From DTU063 sp001512695 (GTDB lineage: Bacteria; Bacillota; Thermosediminibacteria; Thermosediminibacterales; Tepidanaerobacteraceae): a stretch of 64,000 nucleotides of DNA. The notes under the pieces are model-generated. The model worked only from the letters and a program-made list of their open reading frames with translations, did no database searches and was not told the DNA's origin. The DNA lies in the NCBI GenBank assembly GCA_049658265.1, contig JBASOM010000098.1, positions 1 to 64,000 of the forward strand, given 5' to 3'. Below are positions 7,452-15,678 of this stretch, one piece after another; position 1 is the stretch's first letter; each line of letters begins with the position of its first letter. The position numbers and the translations under genes are program-made.

Positions 7452-8759
7452 ATGGCAACGATAGTGAAAATGCCTAAGCTGGGCACGACCATGACCGAAG
7501 GCACTATAGTTAAATGGCTGAAGAATGAGGGCGACCCCGTAGAAAAAGGTGAAATATATGTGGAAATACAGACGGACAAGGTAAATATCGAAGATGAGGC
7601 TGAAGCCTCAGGGATTTTGAGGAAGATAATCGTAAAAGAAGGTGAAACGGTTAAAGTTGGTGAGCCCATTGCCATAATAGCCGAAGCCGATGAGGAACTG
7701 CCGGATTTGGAAGTAGTTGAGGATGTAGCAGATGGGAAACAAGAGGAATCGGCTTCAGTTTTGACGCAGGAGGAAGACAAGATAGCAGAAGCAATAGAGG
7801 CGGTCCCGGGAAAAATTAAGGCATCTCCTGCAGCTAAGCGGGTTGCACGGGAAAAGCAGATAGACCTTTCCGATGTTACTCCTTCTGGCCCGGGCGGCAG
7901 GATAGTGGAAAGGGATGTACTAGCCTATATACAGGAACACAAGGTGAGAGCTACACCTGTCGCTAAGAAAATTGCAATTAAGGAGCAAATAGACCTGGGG
8001 TCATTACAAAAAGCTCCCGGTGAGAGAATAACAAAGGAAGACCTGGAAGAACGTCTAATTGAACAAGAAATAGTAGATACTATTCCCGTTACCGGCATGA
8101 GGAAAATCATTGCAGACAGCATGGCCTACAGCAAACAAGTGGCACCTCACATATATCTCTCCTTGGAAGTTGACATGTCAAAGGTCATCGACCTAAGGGA
8201 AAGACTAATACCCCTTGTACAATCACATCGTGATGTAAAACTGTCATATAACCACATATTGATTAAGGCAGTTGCTACGGCCTTAAAGCTTAATCCCTTG
8301 ATCAATTCAAGTTTTACAGAAGAAAAGATCATTCTCAAACAGAATATTAACATTGGACTTGCAGTAGCCTTAGAAGACGGCCTAATTGTCCCCGTTATAA
8401 AGGATGCGGATAAAAAGGGCCTTGCAGTTATTGCAAAAGAAACACAGGAACTGATTCAAAAAGCAAAAACCAAAAAGCTGCTGCCTGATGACTATCAGGG
8501 CGGCACATTTACGATAACAAACCTTGGAATGTTTGACATAGAAAACTTCTGTGCAATAATAAATCAGCCTGAGACCGCTATACTTGCTGTTGGTAAGATA
8601 ATTAAAAAACCTGTTGTTGTAGATGATGAGATAACAATTAGACCCATGATGAATCTGACCTTATCCTGTGACCACAGGGCAATAGACGGTGCTGTTGGAG
8701 CAAAATTTTTGCAAAATGTCAAGCAAATCCTTGAAGAACCGATGAACATGTTGCTTTAA
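7452..8759 (+). CDS. Dihydrolipoamide acyltransferase E2 with two subunit-binding domains
   Basis: The 435-residue protein has one N-terminal lipoyl domain (residues 1-77; lipoylated Lys43 in TDKVNIED), two successive peripheral subunit-binding domains (about 118-156, ASPAAKRVAREKQIDL; and about 159-197, ATPVAKKIAIKEQIDL), and a C-terminal acyltransferase domain (about 205-435). The catalytic motif appears as DHRAIDG near residue 405. Two E3/E1-binding domains are unusual; the second lacks the usual GPGGRI loop and has APGERI. It forms the complex core with the flanking E1 and E3 products. Acetoin-type E2 is likely, but the acyl group transferred is unknown. Confidence 0.92.
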   Translation: MATIVKMPKLGTTMTEGTIVKWLKNEGDPVEKGEIYVEIQTDKVNIEDEAEASGILRKIIVKEGETVKVGEPIAIIAEADEELPDLEVVEDVADGKQEESASVLTQEEDKIAEAIEAVPGKIKASPAAKRVAREKQIDLSDVTPSGPGGRIVERDVLAYIQEHKVRATPVAKKIAIKEQIDLGSLQKAPGERITKEDLEERLIEQEIVDTIPVTGMRKIIADSMAYSKQVAPHIYLSLEVDMSKVIDLRERLIPLVQSHRDVKLSYNHILIKAVATALKLNPLINSSFTEEKIILKQNINIGLAVALEDGLIVPVIKDADKKGLAVIAKETQELIQKAKTKKLLPDDYQGGTFTITNLGMFDIENFCAIINQPETAILAVGKIIKKPVVVDDEITIRPMMNLTLSCDHRAIDGAVGAKFLQNVKQILEEPMNMLL

Positions 8760-8772
8760 AGGAAGTGATGAA

Positions 8773-10155
8773 ATGCATTACGATATAGCCATTATCGGCG
8801 GAGGGCCCGGTGGCTATGTGGCTGCCATTTATGCGGGCAAAAAGAAGGCCAAGGTGGCCCTTGTTGAAAAGGGAGAGCTTGGTGGGACCTGTCTCAACAG
8901 AGGCTGCATTCCTACAAAATCATTAATACATGGTGCAAACTTGCTGCAAGCCATAAAAAGTGCCAAGGATTTCGGGATTACGGCAGACAATGTAAATATC
9001 GATTGGGATAAATTGCAGAAAAAGACATCCCGGATAGTAAAGACCCTGACAAAGGGTGTGGAAAACCTGCTAAAGGCTAATAATGTGACGGTAATGCAGG
9101 GCAGAGCGAAACTTTCCCGCAAAAACACCATAGAAATATCGGGTGAAACCGGTCAAAGCACCATTACTGCAGATAACATAATCCTGGCCACCGGCTCCGT
9201 TCCTACTTTAGTGCCAATTCCCGGTAAAGAGCTTCAAAATGTCATGACAAGTGACCAGGCCCTTTTCTTAGGTGAGATTCCATCCTCAATTCTTATTATC
9301 GGCGGTGGAGTCATAGGTCTTGAGATCGGATATGTATACAATAGCTTTGGCTGCAGAATAACCGTAGTGGAAATGCTGCCGGAAATCCTTCCAAGGCAGG
9401 ATAAAGAAATATCTTTAGAACTTAAAAAACAGCTGGAAAGACAAGGCATTGAAATATACACTGATTCAATGGTCAGAAAAATAAGGGAAAAAGATGGCAT
9501 TCTCCAAACAGTAATCGAGACAAAAGAAGGCACGAAAACCGTAGATTCGGAAAAGATTCTAATGGCAACTGGGAGAGCCCCGGCGGTTGATGCTTTTAAG
9601 GACATAGGCCTTCATATAGAAAAAAGCGGCGTTGTTGTGGATGAGTATCTTAAGACGAATATAGACAACATCTACGCCGTTGGTGATGTGACCGGCAAAT
9701 CAATGCTGGCCCATGTTGCATCACACCAGGGAATAACCGCCGTTAAAAACATACTGGGGGAAAATGAGAAAATTGACTACAAAGCTATACCTTCCTGCGT
9801 CTATACGAGTCCCGAAGTAGCATCCGTTGGAATGACGGAAGACGAGGCAAGAAGGTTGTTTAGAGACAATATCAGGGTGGGTAGATTTCCGTATGCCGCC
9901 AGCGGCAAGGCAAAGACTTTAGGAGAGGTAAACGGATTTGTAAAGATTATATCCGAATCAAAGTACAACGAAATATTGGGAGTCCACATCGTGGGACCAA
10001 GTGCAACGGAACTTATTGCCGAAGCTGTCCTTGCGATAAAGCTTGAATGCACGGCAGAAGAACTGGCAAATACCATTCATGCCCATCCCACACTCTCGGA
10101 AGCAACTATGGAAGCGGCCTTTGACCTGCTGGCAGAGCCCATACACAAGTTGTAA
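8773..10155 (+). CDS. lpdA: Dihydrolipoyl dehydrogenase (E3)
   Basis: The 460-residue flavoprotein has the FAD-binding GGGPGGYVAAIYAGKK at the N-terminus, the redox disulfide GGTCLNRGCIPTK (about residues 36-48), a second nucleotide-binding motif IIGGGVIGLEIG near 177-188, and the C-terminal HAHPTLSE with the catalytic His and Glu. It reoxidises dihydrolipoyl E2 with NAD+. It starts 13 bp after the E2 gene and completes the dehydrogenase complex of this operon. Being operon-encoded, it is probably dedicated to this complex. Confidence 0.95.
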   Translation: MHYDIAIIGGGPGGYVAAIYAGKKKAKVALVEKGELGGTCLNRGCIPTKSLIHGANLLQAIKSAKDFGITADNVNIDWDKLQKKTSRIVKTLTKGVENLLKANNVTVMQGRAKLSRKNTIEISGETGQSTITADNIILATGSVPTLVPIPGKELQNVMTSDQALFLGEIPSSILIIGGGVIGLEIGYVYNSFGCRITVVEMLPEILPRQDKEISLELKKQLERQGIEIYTDSMVRKIREKDGILQTVIETKEGTKTVDSEKILMATGRAPAVDAFKDIGLHIEKSGVVVDEYLKTNIDNIYAVGDVTGKSMLAHVASHQGITAVKNILGENEKIDYKAIPSCVYTSPEVASVGMTEDEARRLFRDNIRVGRFPYAASGKAKTLGEVNGFVKIISESKYNEILGVHIVGPSATELIAEAVLAIKLECTAEELANTIHAHPTLSEATMEAAFDLLAEPIHKL

Positions 10156-10171
10156 GGAGAGGTGTGAAAAT

Positions 10172-10513
10172 ATGACCGTAATGACTGGGTGGCAGGCAGT
10201 GGTTCAGGCTATAAAATCCGAGGGCATCAGATTTGTCTACGGGCTTCCCAGTAGCCCCGAAGACTTATACGATGCGCTGTACGATGAGCCGTCTATTAAA
10301 GCAATACAGGTAAGGCATGAAGCAGCCGGGGGTTTCATGGCAATGGCCCATGCTTACCGGTGCTATGGGGAAAGAGTCGAAAAACCCGACGATATTCGCG
10401 GCGCCTTAGAGCGGGCCTTGAAAGCAAATGAATCTGGAAAACCGGCTATTCTCGATATCATAATAGCTCTTGATGATGTAGCCGAAGGTTTTATAGAATA
10501 TAAAAAGCTATAA
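10172..10513 (+). pseudogene. TPP-dependent (acetolactate synthase-like) enzyme with internal deletion
   Basis: From the ATG at 10172 (RBS AAGGAGAGG) the frame is open for 113 codons. Residues 1-62 match the N-terminus of acetolactate synthase-like TPP enzymes (MTGWQAVVQAIKSEGI, VRHEAAGGFMAMAHAY, with the catalytic Glu in RHE). Residues 64-113 match the far C-terminus of the same family (CYGERVEKPDDI, GKPAILDIIIA). The roughly 400 or more residues between are gone, including the TPP-binding GDG motif, through an in-frame deletion near 10355-10361. It cannot be catalytic. It shows that a TPP lyase once accompanied this operon. Confidence 0.8.
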
Positions 10514-10639
10514 AACGGTCATATCCGAAATATATCATCAATAAGACTTTATCCATATTCACCAATAAAATGTTGCTAAATTGTATTCCATGTTTTTTAT
10601 AAAAATGTTACAAATACTGCCTAATTCTTGTCATACACC

Positions 10640-10668
10640 TTGACTTAAGCTTAACAATAGTATATATT
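10640..10668 (+). promoter_or_regulatory. Sigma-A promoter of the glyS T-box transcript
   Basis: TTGACT at 10640-10645 and TATATT at 10663-10668 are 17 bp apart. The T-box leader begins a few bases downstream, which is the expected spacing for a leader-controlled aminoacyl-tRNA synthetase gene. Confidence 0.75.
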
Positions 10669-10674
10669 TTACAT

Positions 10675-10895
10675 AGAAACTTTCTGGTGATCTTTTTTCC
10701 CTGCTTTAAGCGAGCGGAGGATGGTGCGAGCTCCGTAGCATAAAAAAGGTCTGGGAACAGAAAGTCATCAGCCAAAACAAAGAATAATCTGATCCCAAAA
10801 GTGGCAGGTAAGCATCTATGGCTTGCTTGCAACTAGGGTGGAACCGTCCGTGAAAAAGGACCCCTAGACCGATGTTAAGGTTTAGGGGTTTTTTA
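10675..10895 (+). promoter_or_regulatory. T-box riboswitch (glycine) with terminator
   Basis: The leader of glyS holds the T-box core AGGGTGGAACCG at 10835-10846 and a rho-independent terminator with stem 10861-10870 / 10879-10888 and a T run. Stem I closes with CTTTCTG (near 10680) against CAGAAAG (near 10758). The internal loop on its 3' side carries GGGA at 10753-10756, giving a GGG or GGA glycine specifier. Uncharged tRNA-Gly should stabilise the antiterminator and turn on glyS. The exact specifier frame would need structure modelling. Confidence 0.9.
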
Positions 10896-10933
10896 ATATT
10901 AAAAACAAATTAATTTGGAGGAGGTAAATGATT

Positions 10934-12316
10934 ATGGCTGAAAATGTTGAAAAAACCATGAACAAGATAGTTTCACTTTGTAAGCGGAGGGGCTTTATTT
11001 TTCAGGGATCTGAAATATACGGAGGTCTTGCCAATACTTGGGATTATGGTCCTTTGGGAGCTGAACTTAAGAGAAACGTTAAGGATTATTGGTGGAAAAA
11101 GGTGGTCCATGAAAGAGACGATGTAGTTGGTCTTGACAGTGCAATATTGATGCACCCCAGGACATGGCAGGCTTCCGGTCACTTGGAGGGCTTTAACGAC
11201 GCCTTGATAGACTGTAAGCAGTGCAAATCCAGATTCAGGGCTGACCATCTTATTGAGGATTCACTCAATATGAAGGTAGAAGGTAAAAGCGTTCAGGAAC
11301 TGACGGAGATTATTCATGGGAATGAAATAAAATGCCCAACCTGCGGCATGGTTGCCTGGACAGAGGCTAGAGTTTTCAACCTGATGTTTAAAACCTTCCA
11401 AGGGGTTACCGAGGATTCAAGTTCAATAGTATATCTACGACCAGAAACGGCACAGGGTATATTTATCAACTTTAAAAACGTACTTGACTCCAGTAGGATG
11501 AAACTTCCTTTTGGCATAGCCCAAATAGGCAAATCCTTCAGAAATGAGATTACGCCGGGGAACTTCATCTTTAGAACCCGAGAATTTGAGCAAATGGAAT
11601 TAGAATTTTTTGTGAAACCGGGTGAAGATGAAAAGTGGTTTGAATATTGGCGGCAGTTTATGATGGATTTCTTCGTATCTTTAGGTGTTAAAAAAGAGAA
11701 TCTGCGGTTTAGAGACCATTCACCTGAAGAGCTGTCTCACTATTCTAAAGCTACTACAGACTTAGAATATAAGTTTCCTTTTGGATGGGGCGAGCTTTGG
11801 GGAACTGCGAATCGAACAGATTACGATCTCTCGAGACACATCGAGTACTCTGGGAAGACATTAACCTATTTCGATCCGGAGGAAAACAAACACATTGTGC
11901 CCTATGTGGTAGAACCATCCCTGGGTGCTGACAGGGCTATATTAGTTCTGTTGTGTGATGCGTATGACGAAGAAGAGGTCCAGGGTGAGACAAGGGTGGT
12001 CCTGCGCCTTTCGCCGGTAATTGCGCCGATAAAATGTGCGATTCTTCCCCTTTCCAGAAAAGAACCCTTGGAAGAACTGGCCAGAAAGATATACGGTGAT
12101 TTGAGAAAACACTACCATGCGGAATATGACAACACCGGCAGCATAGGCAAACGTTATCGCCGCCAAGATGAAATCGGAACACCCTTTGCAATAACCGTTG
12201 ACTTCGAAAGCTTGGAAGACAATAAAGTTACCATAAGAGATAGAGATACCATGAAACAAGATAGAGTTGAAATAGATAAAGTAAAGGATTACCTAAAAGA
12301 CAAACTAGGCTTTTAG
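10934..12316 (+). CDS. glyS: Glycyl-tRNA synthetase (single-chain alpha2 type)
   Basis: The 460-residue class II synthetase begins ENVEKTMNKIVSLCKRRGFI and has the glycine-specific opening GSEIYGGLANTWDYGPLG. A zinc-binding insertion (DCKQCKSRF and KCPTCG) lies at about 95-140. Class II motif 2 is FRNEITPGNFIFRTREFEQ and motif 3 GADRAILVLL; the C-terminal anticodon-binding domain follows. I chose the ATG at 10934 because it lies 9 bases from GGAGGAGG; the in-frame ATG at 10928 is only 3 bases away. Expression is controlled by the upstream glycine T-box. This is the homodimeric form, not the bacterial GlyQ/GlyS tetramer. Confidence 0.97.
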   Translation: MAENVEKTMNKIVSLCKRRGFIFQGSEIYGGLANTWDYGPLGAELKRNVKDYWWKKVVHERDDVVGLDSAILMHPRTWQASGHLEGFNDALIDCKQCKSRFRADHLIEDSLNMKVEGKSVQELTEIIHGNEIKCPTCGMVAWTEARVFNLMFKTFQGVTEDSSSIVYLRPETAQGIFINFKNVLDSSRMKLPFGIAQIGKSFRNEITPGNFIFRTREFEQMELEFFVKPGEDEKWFEYWRQFMMDFFVSLGVKKENLRFRDHSPEELSHYSKATTDLEYKFPFGWGELWGTANRTDYDLSRHIEYSGKTLTYFDPEENKHIVPYVVEPSLGADRAILVLLCDAYDEEEVQGETRVVLRLSPVIAPIKCAILPLSRKEPLEELARKIYGDLRKHYHAEYDNTGSIGKRYRRQDEIGTPFAITVDFESLEDNKVTIRDRDTMKQDRVEIDKVKDYLKDKLGF

Positions 12317-12332
12317 GCTTACAATAAGTAAG

Positions 12333-12362
12333 GGCATCCTGATTACAAAGGATGCCTTTAAA
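12333..12362 (+). terminator. Terminator after glyS
   Basis: GGCATCC at 12333-12339 pairs with GGATGCC at 12350-12356, followed by TTTA. It ends the glyS transcript 17 bp after the stop codon. Confidence 0.75.
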
Positions 12363-12547
12363 ATTTCATTAACAATCAAAGGCTTTATAATGCAGGATGC
12401 AAGTTTGAAGGAAGGTTGCTAATTAATTGACACAAACTATTATTTTATAGATGCAAAAATTTCTTATTTGCGGTAATATTATAGTAGACCATTTCACATG
12501 CCGCAACTTTGTTTTATTATATAATTACTATGTGGGAGGTAGTGATT

Positions 12548-13951
12548 ATGAAGAAATTCATGGATGAGGACTTTTTGTTAAGTAATGACACTGCAAAAAC
12601 CCTTTATCATGAGAACGCAAAACAAATGCCTATAGTCGATTATCATTGCCATATTGACCCGAAGGATATTTACGAAGATGTAGTTTATGCAAATCTCACG
12701 CAAGTATGGCTAGGAGGAGACCATTACAAATGGCGGGCAATGAGAACCAACGGTATTGAAGAGCGTTATATAACGGGGGAAGATACTACAGCATATGAAA
12801 AATTTGAAAAATGGGCAGAAACCGTTCCCAAGTTGATAGGCAATCCATTGTATCACTGGACACATATGGAGCTGAAACGTTACTTTGATATAGATGATAT
12901 TCTTTCACCTAAAACCTGTAAGAAGATTTGGGATGCTGCCAATGAACGTTTAAAGGATTTGTCAGTTCGTAAAATTATCGAAAAGTCCAATGTTAAGTTG
13001 ATTTGTACAACTGATGATCCCATCGATGATTTACGCTGGCACAAGTACATATCTGAAGATGAGACTTGTAAAATCAAAGTATTACCGGCTTTCAGGCCGG
13101 ACAAGGTATTGAACATAGATAAACCCGGTTTTGTGGAATATATTAAAAAGCTAGGGGACGTTTGTGGTATAAATATTAAAACGGTTGATGATGTTAAAGC
13201 AGCCCTGGCATCAAGGATTGAGTTTTTTGTTAAAATGGGCTGTAAAGCATCAGATCACGCACTGGATTATATTGTTTACAGAAAGACGGACGAGAATCTA
13301 GATGCCGTGCTTCAAGCAGCATTAGACGGGAAAGCAATTGACCAGGAAAAAGCGGATGAGTATAAAGCTGAGCTCCTCATGTTCTGTGCATCGCAGTATA
13401 AGAAACACGATATCGTGATGCAGCTACATTACGGTGCATTGAGAAATACGAATCCTGCAGCTTTTGCAAAGCTTGGCCCTGATTCTGGCTTTGATGCAAT
13501 TTGTGGCTATGATAAAAGCGGTGTTGCCCTCGGTGCACTTTTGGGTGCATTAGAAGCCAAGGATAGTCTGCCAAAAACGATCATATATTCCCTCAATCCT
13601 ACAGACAATGCTTTGATCACTGCAATTATCGGCTGTTTCCAATCTCCTGAAGTCCCTATGAAGATACAACACGGAAGCGCCTGGTGGTTTAATGACACAA
13701 AGACCGGCATGATGGAACAAATGACTAACCTCGCCAATTTTTCTATACTGCCCAACTTTATAGGTATGCTAACAGATTCACGAAGTTTCTTATCGTACAC
13801 CCGCCATGAGTATTTCAGGCGCATCCTCTGTGACTTAATCGGACAGTGGGTAGAGAACGGCGAGTACCCGGCCGATATGGAAATTTTGGGTAAAATGGTG
13901 GAGGATATCTGCTATAACAATACCGTCAGGTATTTTGGATTTGAAGTTTAA
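12548..13951 (+). CDS. uxaC: Uronate (glucuronate/galacturonate) isomerase
   Basis: The 467-residue protein is full length for UxaC, the first step of hexuronate degradation (glucuronate to fructuronate, galacturonate to tagaturonate). Visible features are the metal-binding DYHCHIDPKDIYED near residue 25, QLHYGALRNTNP near 300, and the C-terminal DSRSFLSYTRHEYFRRIL. The start at 12548 follows GGGAGG by 7 bases; an upstream in-frame ATG has no RBS. No uxaA, uxaB, uxuA or kdgK lies nearby, so it is a stand-alone gene between terminators. Confidence 0.96.
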   Translation: MKKFMDEDFLLSNDTAKTLYHENAKQMPIVDYHCHIDPKDIYEDVVYANLTQVWLGGDHYKWRAMRTNGIEERYITGEDTTAYEKFEKWAETVPKLIGNPLYHWTHMELKRYFDIDDILSPKTCKKIWDAANERLKDLSVRKIIEKSNVKLICTTDDPIDDLRWHKYISEDETCKIKVLPAFRPDKVLNIDKPGFVEYIKKLGDVCGINIKTVDDVKAALASRIEFFVKMGCKASDHALDYIVYRKTDENLDAVLQAALDGKAIDQEKADEYKAELLMFCASQYKKHDIVMQLHYGALRNTNPAAFAKLGPDSGFDAICGYDKSGVALGALLGALEAKDSLPKTIIYSLNPTDNALITAIIGCFQSPEVPMKIQHGSAWWFNDTKTGMMEQMTNLANFSILPNFIGMLTDSRSFLSYTRHEYFRRILCDLIGQWVENGEYPADMEILGKMVEDICYNNTVRYFGFEV

Positions 13952-13970
13952 ACTAGAAATATTTTTTCAC

Positions 13971-14028
13971 AACTGCCCAACCTTTATCGTGAATCTCTTT
14001 ATAATGTATAAAGGATGGGCAGTTTTTC
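13971..14028 (+). terminator. Terminator after uxaC
   Basis: AACTGCCCAACCTTTAT (13971-13987) pairs with ATAAAGGATGGGCAGTT (14008-14024) with one mismatch, then TTTCT. It separates uxaC from the converging phosphohexomutase gene and could act in both directions. Confidence 0.8.
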
Positions 14029-14101
14029 TATGAATTACTTTTGATTTGACAGAAATATTTAGGATTTTCCGGTGACACCTTCACATGGGAATATCCGGAA
14101 T

Positions 14102-15463
14102 TTAGCCATTAAATAGTTTTAAAGGCAATAGGGCTTCTTGCATTTCTCTTTTTATTTTCTCCAATCCTTCTTCAGTTTTGGACTCACAGCGGACGATAAG
14201 CTCCGGACCGGTATTTGAGCTCCTAACCAAGCCCCAACCATCAGAGAATAGAACGCGTGCACCGTCAACATCTATTATAGGGTATTTGCCCTCAAAGTAC
14301 CGCTTTACCGCCAGGACTTTGTCAAACTTTTCTTCATCAGGGCAGGGTATGCGAAGTTCCGGTGTTGAAAAGTATTTGGGCACATCTGAAAGCAATTCTG
14401 AGAGTTTGCTGTCGGTATTGGAAAGTATCCGAAGGAGCCTCGCAGCAGCATAAAAGGCATCGTCAAAACCATAGTATTCATCGGCAAAGAACATGTGGCC
14501 GGACATTTCGCCTGTAAATATTGCACCTACTTCTCTCATCTTGGCTTTGATCAAGGAGTGGCCTGTTTTGTAAAATATGGGCTTGCCACCGAGTTTTTTT
14601 ATTTCATCTACCAGGGCTTCTGAGCACTTAACTTCAACAATGGCAGTAGAGCCAGGATATTTTGGCATTATCTCACGCCAATACAGAATCATCAGCATAT
14701 CTCCGAATATTACATTACCTCTGTCATCGACAACCCCGATGCGATCCCCATCACCATCAAAACCTATGCCCAAATCAAGTTGTTCTCTCAAAACTAATTC
14801 TCTTAAATCCGCTAAATTCTCTGCATTAACAGGGTCCGGGAAATGATTTGGAAAGCTGGGATCGGAGGTGCAGTAAAGCGGATAAACCTCCACTCCAAGG
14901 CGGCTAAAGAATTTTTCAGCAAAGAGTGAGGCAGTGCCGTTGCCGCAGTCGATGCCGACCCTGAGTTTTTTGGAAAGGCGGATTTTGCTGGATATCATGT
15001 CCATATAATCTTCAACGGGGTCCTTTGAACTGACAGAACCCTTCCCTGACAAAAACTCACCCTTTTCCATCATCCTTCGTAAGTATTGAATTTCATCTCC
15101 GTATATGGTTCCAGGGCCAAAAGCTACTTTAAAGCCATTAAATTGGGCAGGATTGTGGCTGGCGGTAACCATAATTCCCGGATTTATACCATAGTGTTCA
15201 CGTGCAAAGTAAAATATAGGAGTTACAACTGTCCCGATGTCCACGACGTCACAACCTGTAGACAAGAGACCATTGATTACAGCCTTTTTTAGTAAGGGTG
15301 ACGAAGTCCTATTGTCACATCCAACTATAGCCTTGTTTTCGCCTTCTTGACGTGCATATGTACCAAAAGCTTGCCCCAGCCTTGTGGCAAAGCTTTCATC
15401 TAAATCTTCACCGACAATGCCTCTGATGTCGTACTGCCTAAAAACATAGGGATTTAATTTCAT
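14102..15463 (-). CDS. Phosphomannomutase/phosphoglucomutase
   Basis: The 453-residue alpha-D-phosphohexomutase has the phosphoserine loop TASHNPAQFNGFK (about residues 95-107), the metal-binding GFDGDGDRIGVVD (about 240-252), the sugar-binding GEMSGHMFF and the phosphate-binding RSSNTGPELIVRCE near the C-terminus. It interconverts hexose 1- and 6-phosphates for cell-surface sugar synthesis. I set the start at MKLNPYVFRQYDIRG because GGAGG lies 8 bases before it; a longer form would begin on the RBS itself. It is a single minus-strand gene between uxaC and the his operon. Confidence 0.93.
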   Translation of the reverse strand: MKLNPYVFRQYDIRGIVGEDLDESFATRLGQAFGTYARQEGENKAIVGCDNRTSSPLLKKAVINGLLSTGCDVVDIGTVVTPIFYFAREHYGINPGIMVTASHNPAQFNGFKVAFGPGTIYGDEIQYLRRMMEKGEFLSGKGSVSSKDPVEDYMDMISSKIRLSKKLRVGIDCGNGTASLFAEKFFSRLGVEVYPLYCTSDPSFPNHFPDPVNAENLADLRELVLREQLDLGIGFDGDGDRIGVVDDRGNVIFGDMLMILYWREIMPKYPGSTAIVEVKCSEALVDEIKKLGGKPIFYKTGHSLIKAKMREVGAIFTGEMSGHMFFADEYYGFDDAFYAAARLLRILSNTDSKLSELLSDVPKYFSTPELRIPCPDEEKFDKVLAVKRYFEGKYPIIDVDGARVLFSDGWGLVRSSNTGPELIVRCESKTEEGLEKIKREMQEALLPLKLFNG

Positions 15464-15604
15464 ACAACCTGCCTCCACATCTTATTTTTTAATGCATAAT
15501 AAAATCTGTTATAGTATTTCCCAAAAACCTGTAATTATTTTGAATACAACATACAAACTACCTTTGCACTTATCAGCATTATACCATAAATTTTCATTTT
15601 CCTA

Positions 15605-15633
15605 TTGATAAAGATTAATAATTGTGATAGTAT
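15605..15633 (+). promoter_or_regulatory. Probable promoter of the histidine operon
   Basis: TTGATA (15605-15610) and TAGTAT (15628-15633) are 17 bp apart, 46 bp before the hisZ start. No T-box, attenuator or other leader structure is visible between promoter and hisZ. Confidence 0.6.
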
Positions 15634-15678
15634 TCTCTTAAATGCTTTAACGATTTAATATACTAAAGGATGATTGTT

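Noticed and set aside
10608..10832. Minus-strand frame in the glyS leader
   Set aside because: It covers the promoter and T-box structure; there is no RBS and no homology.
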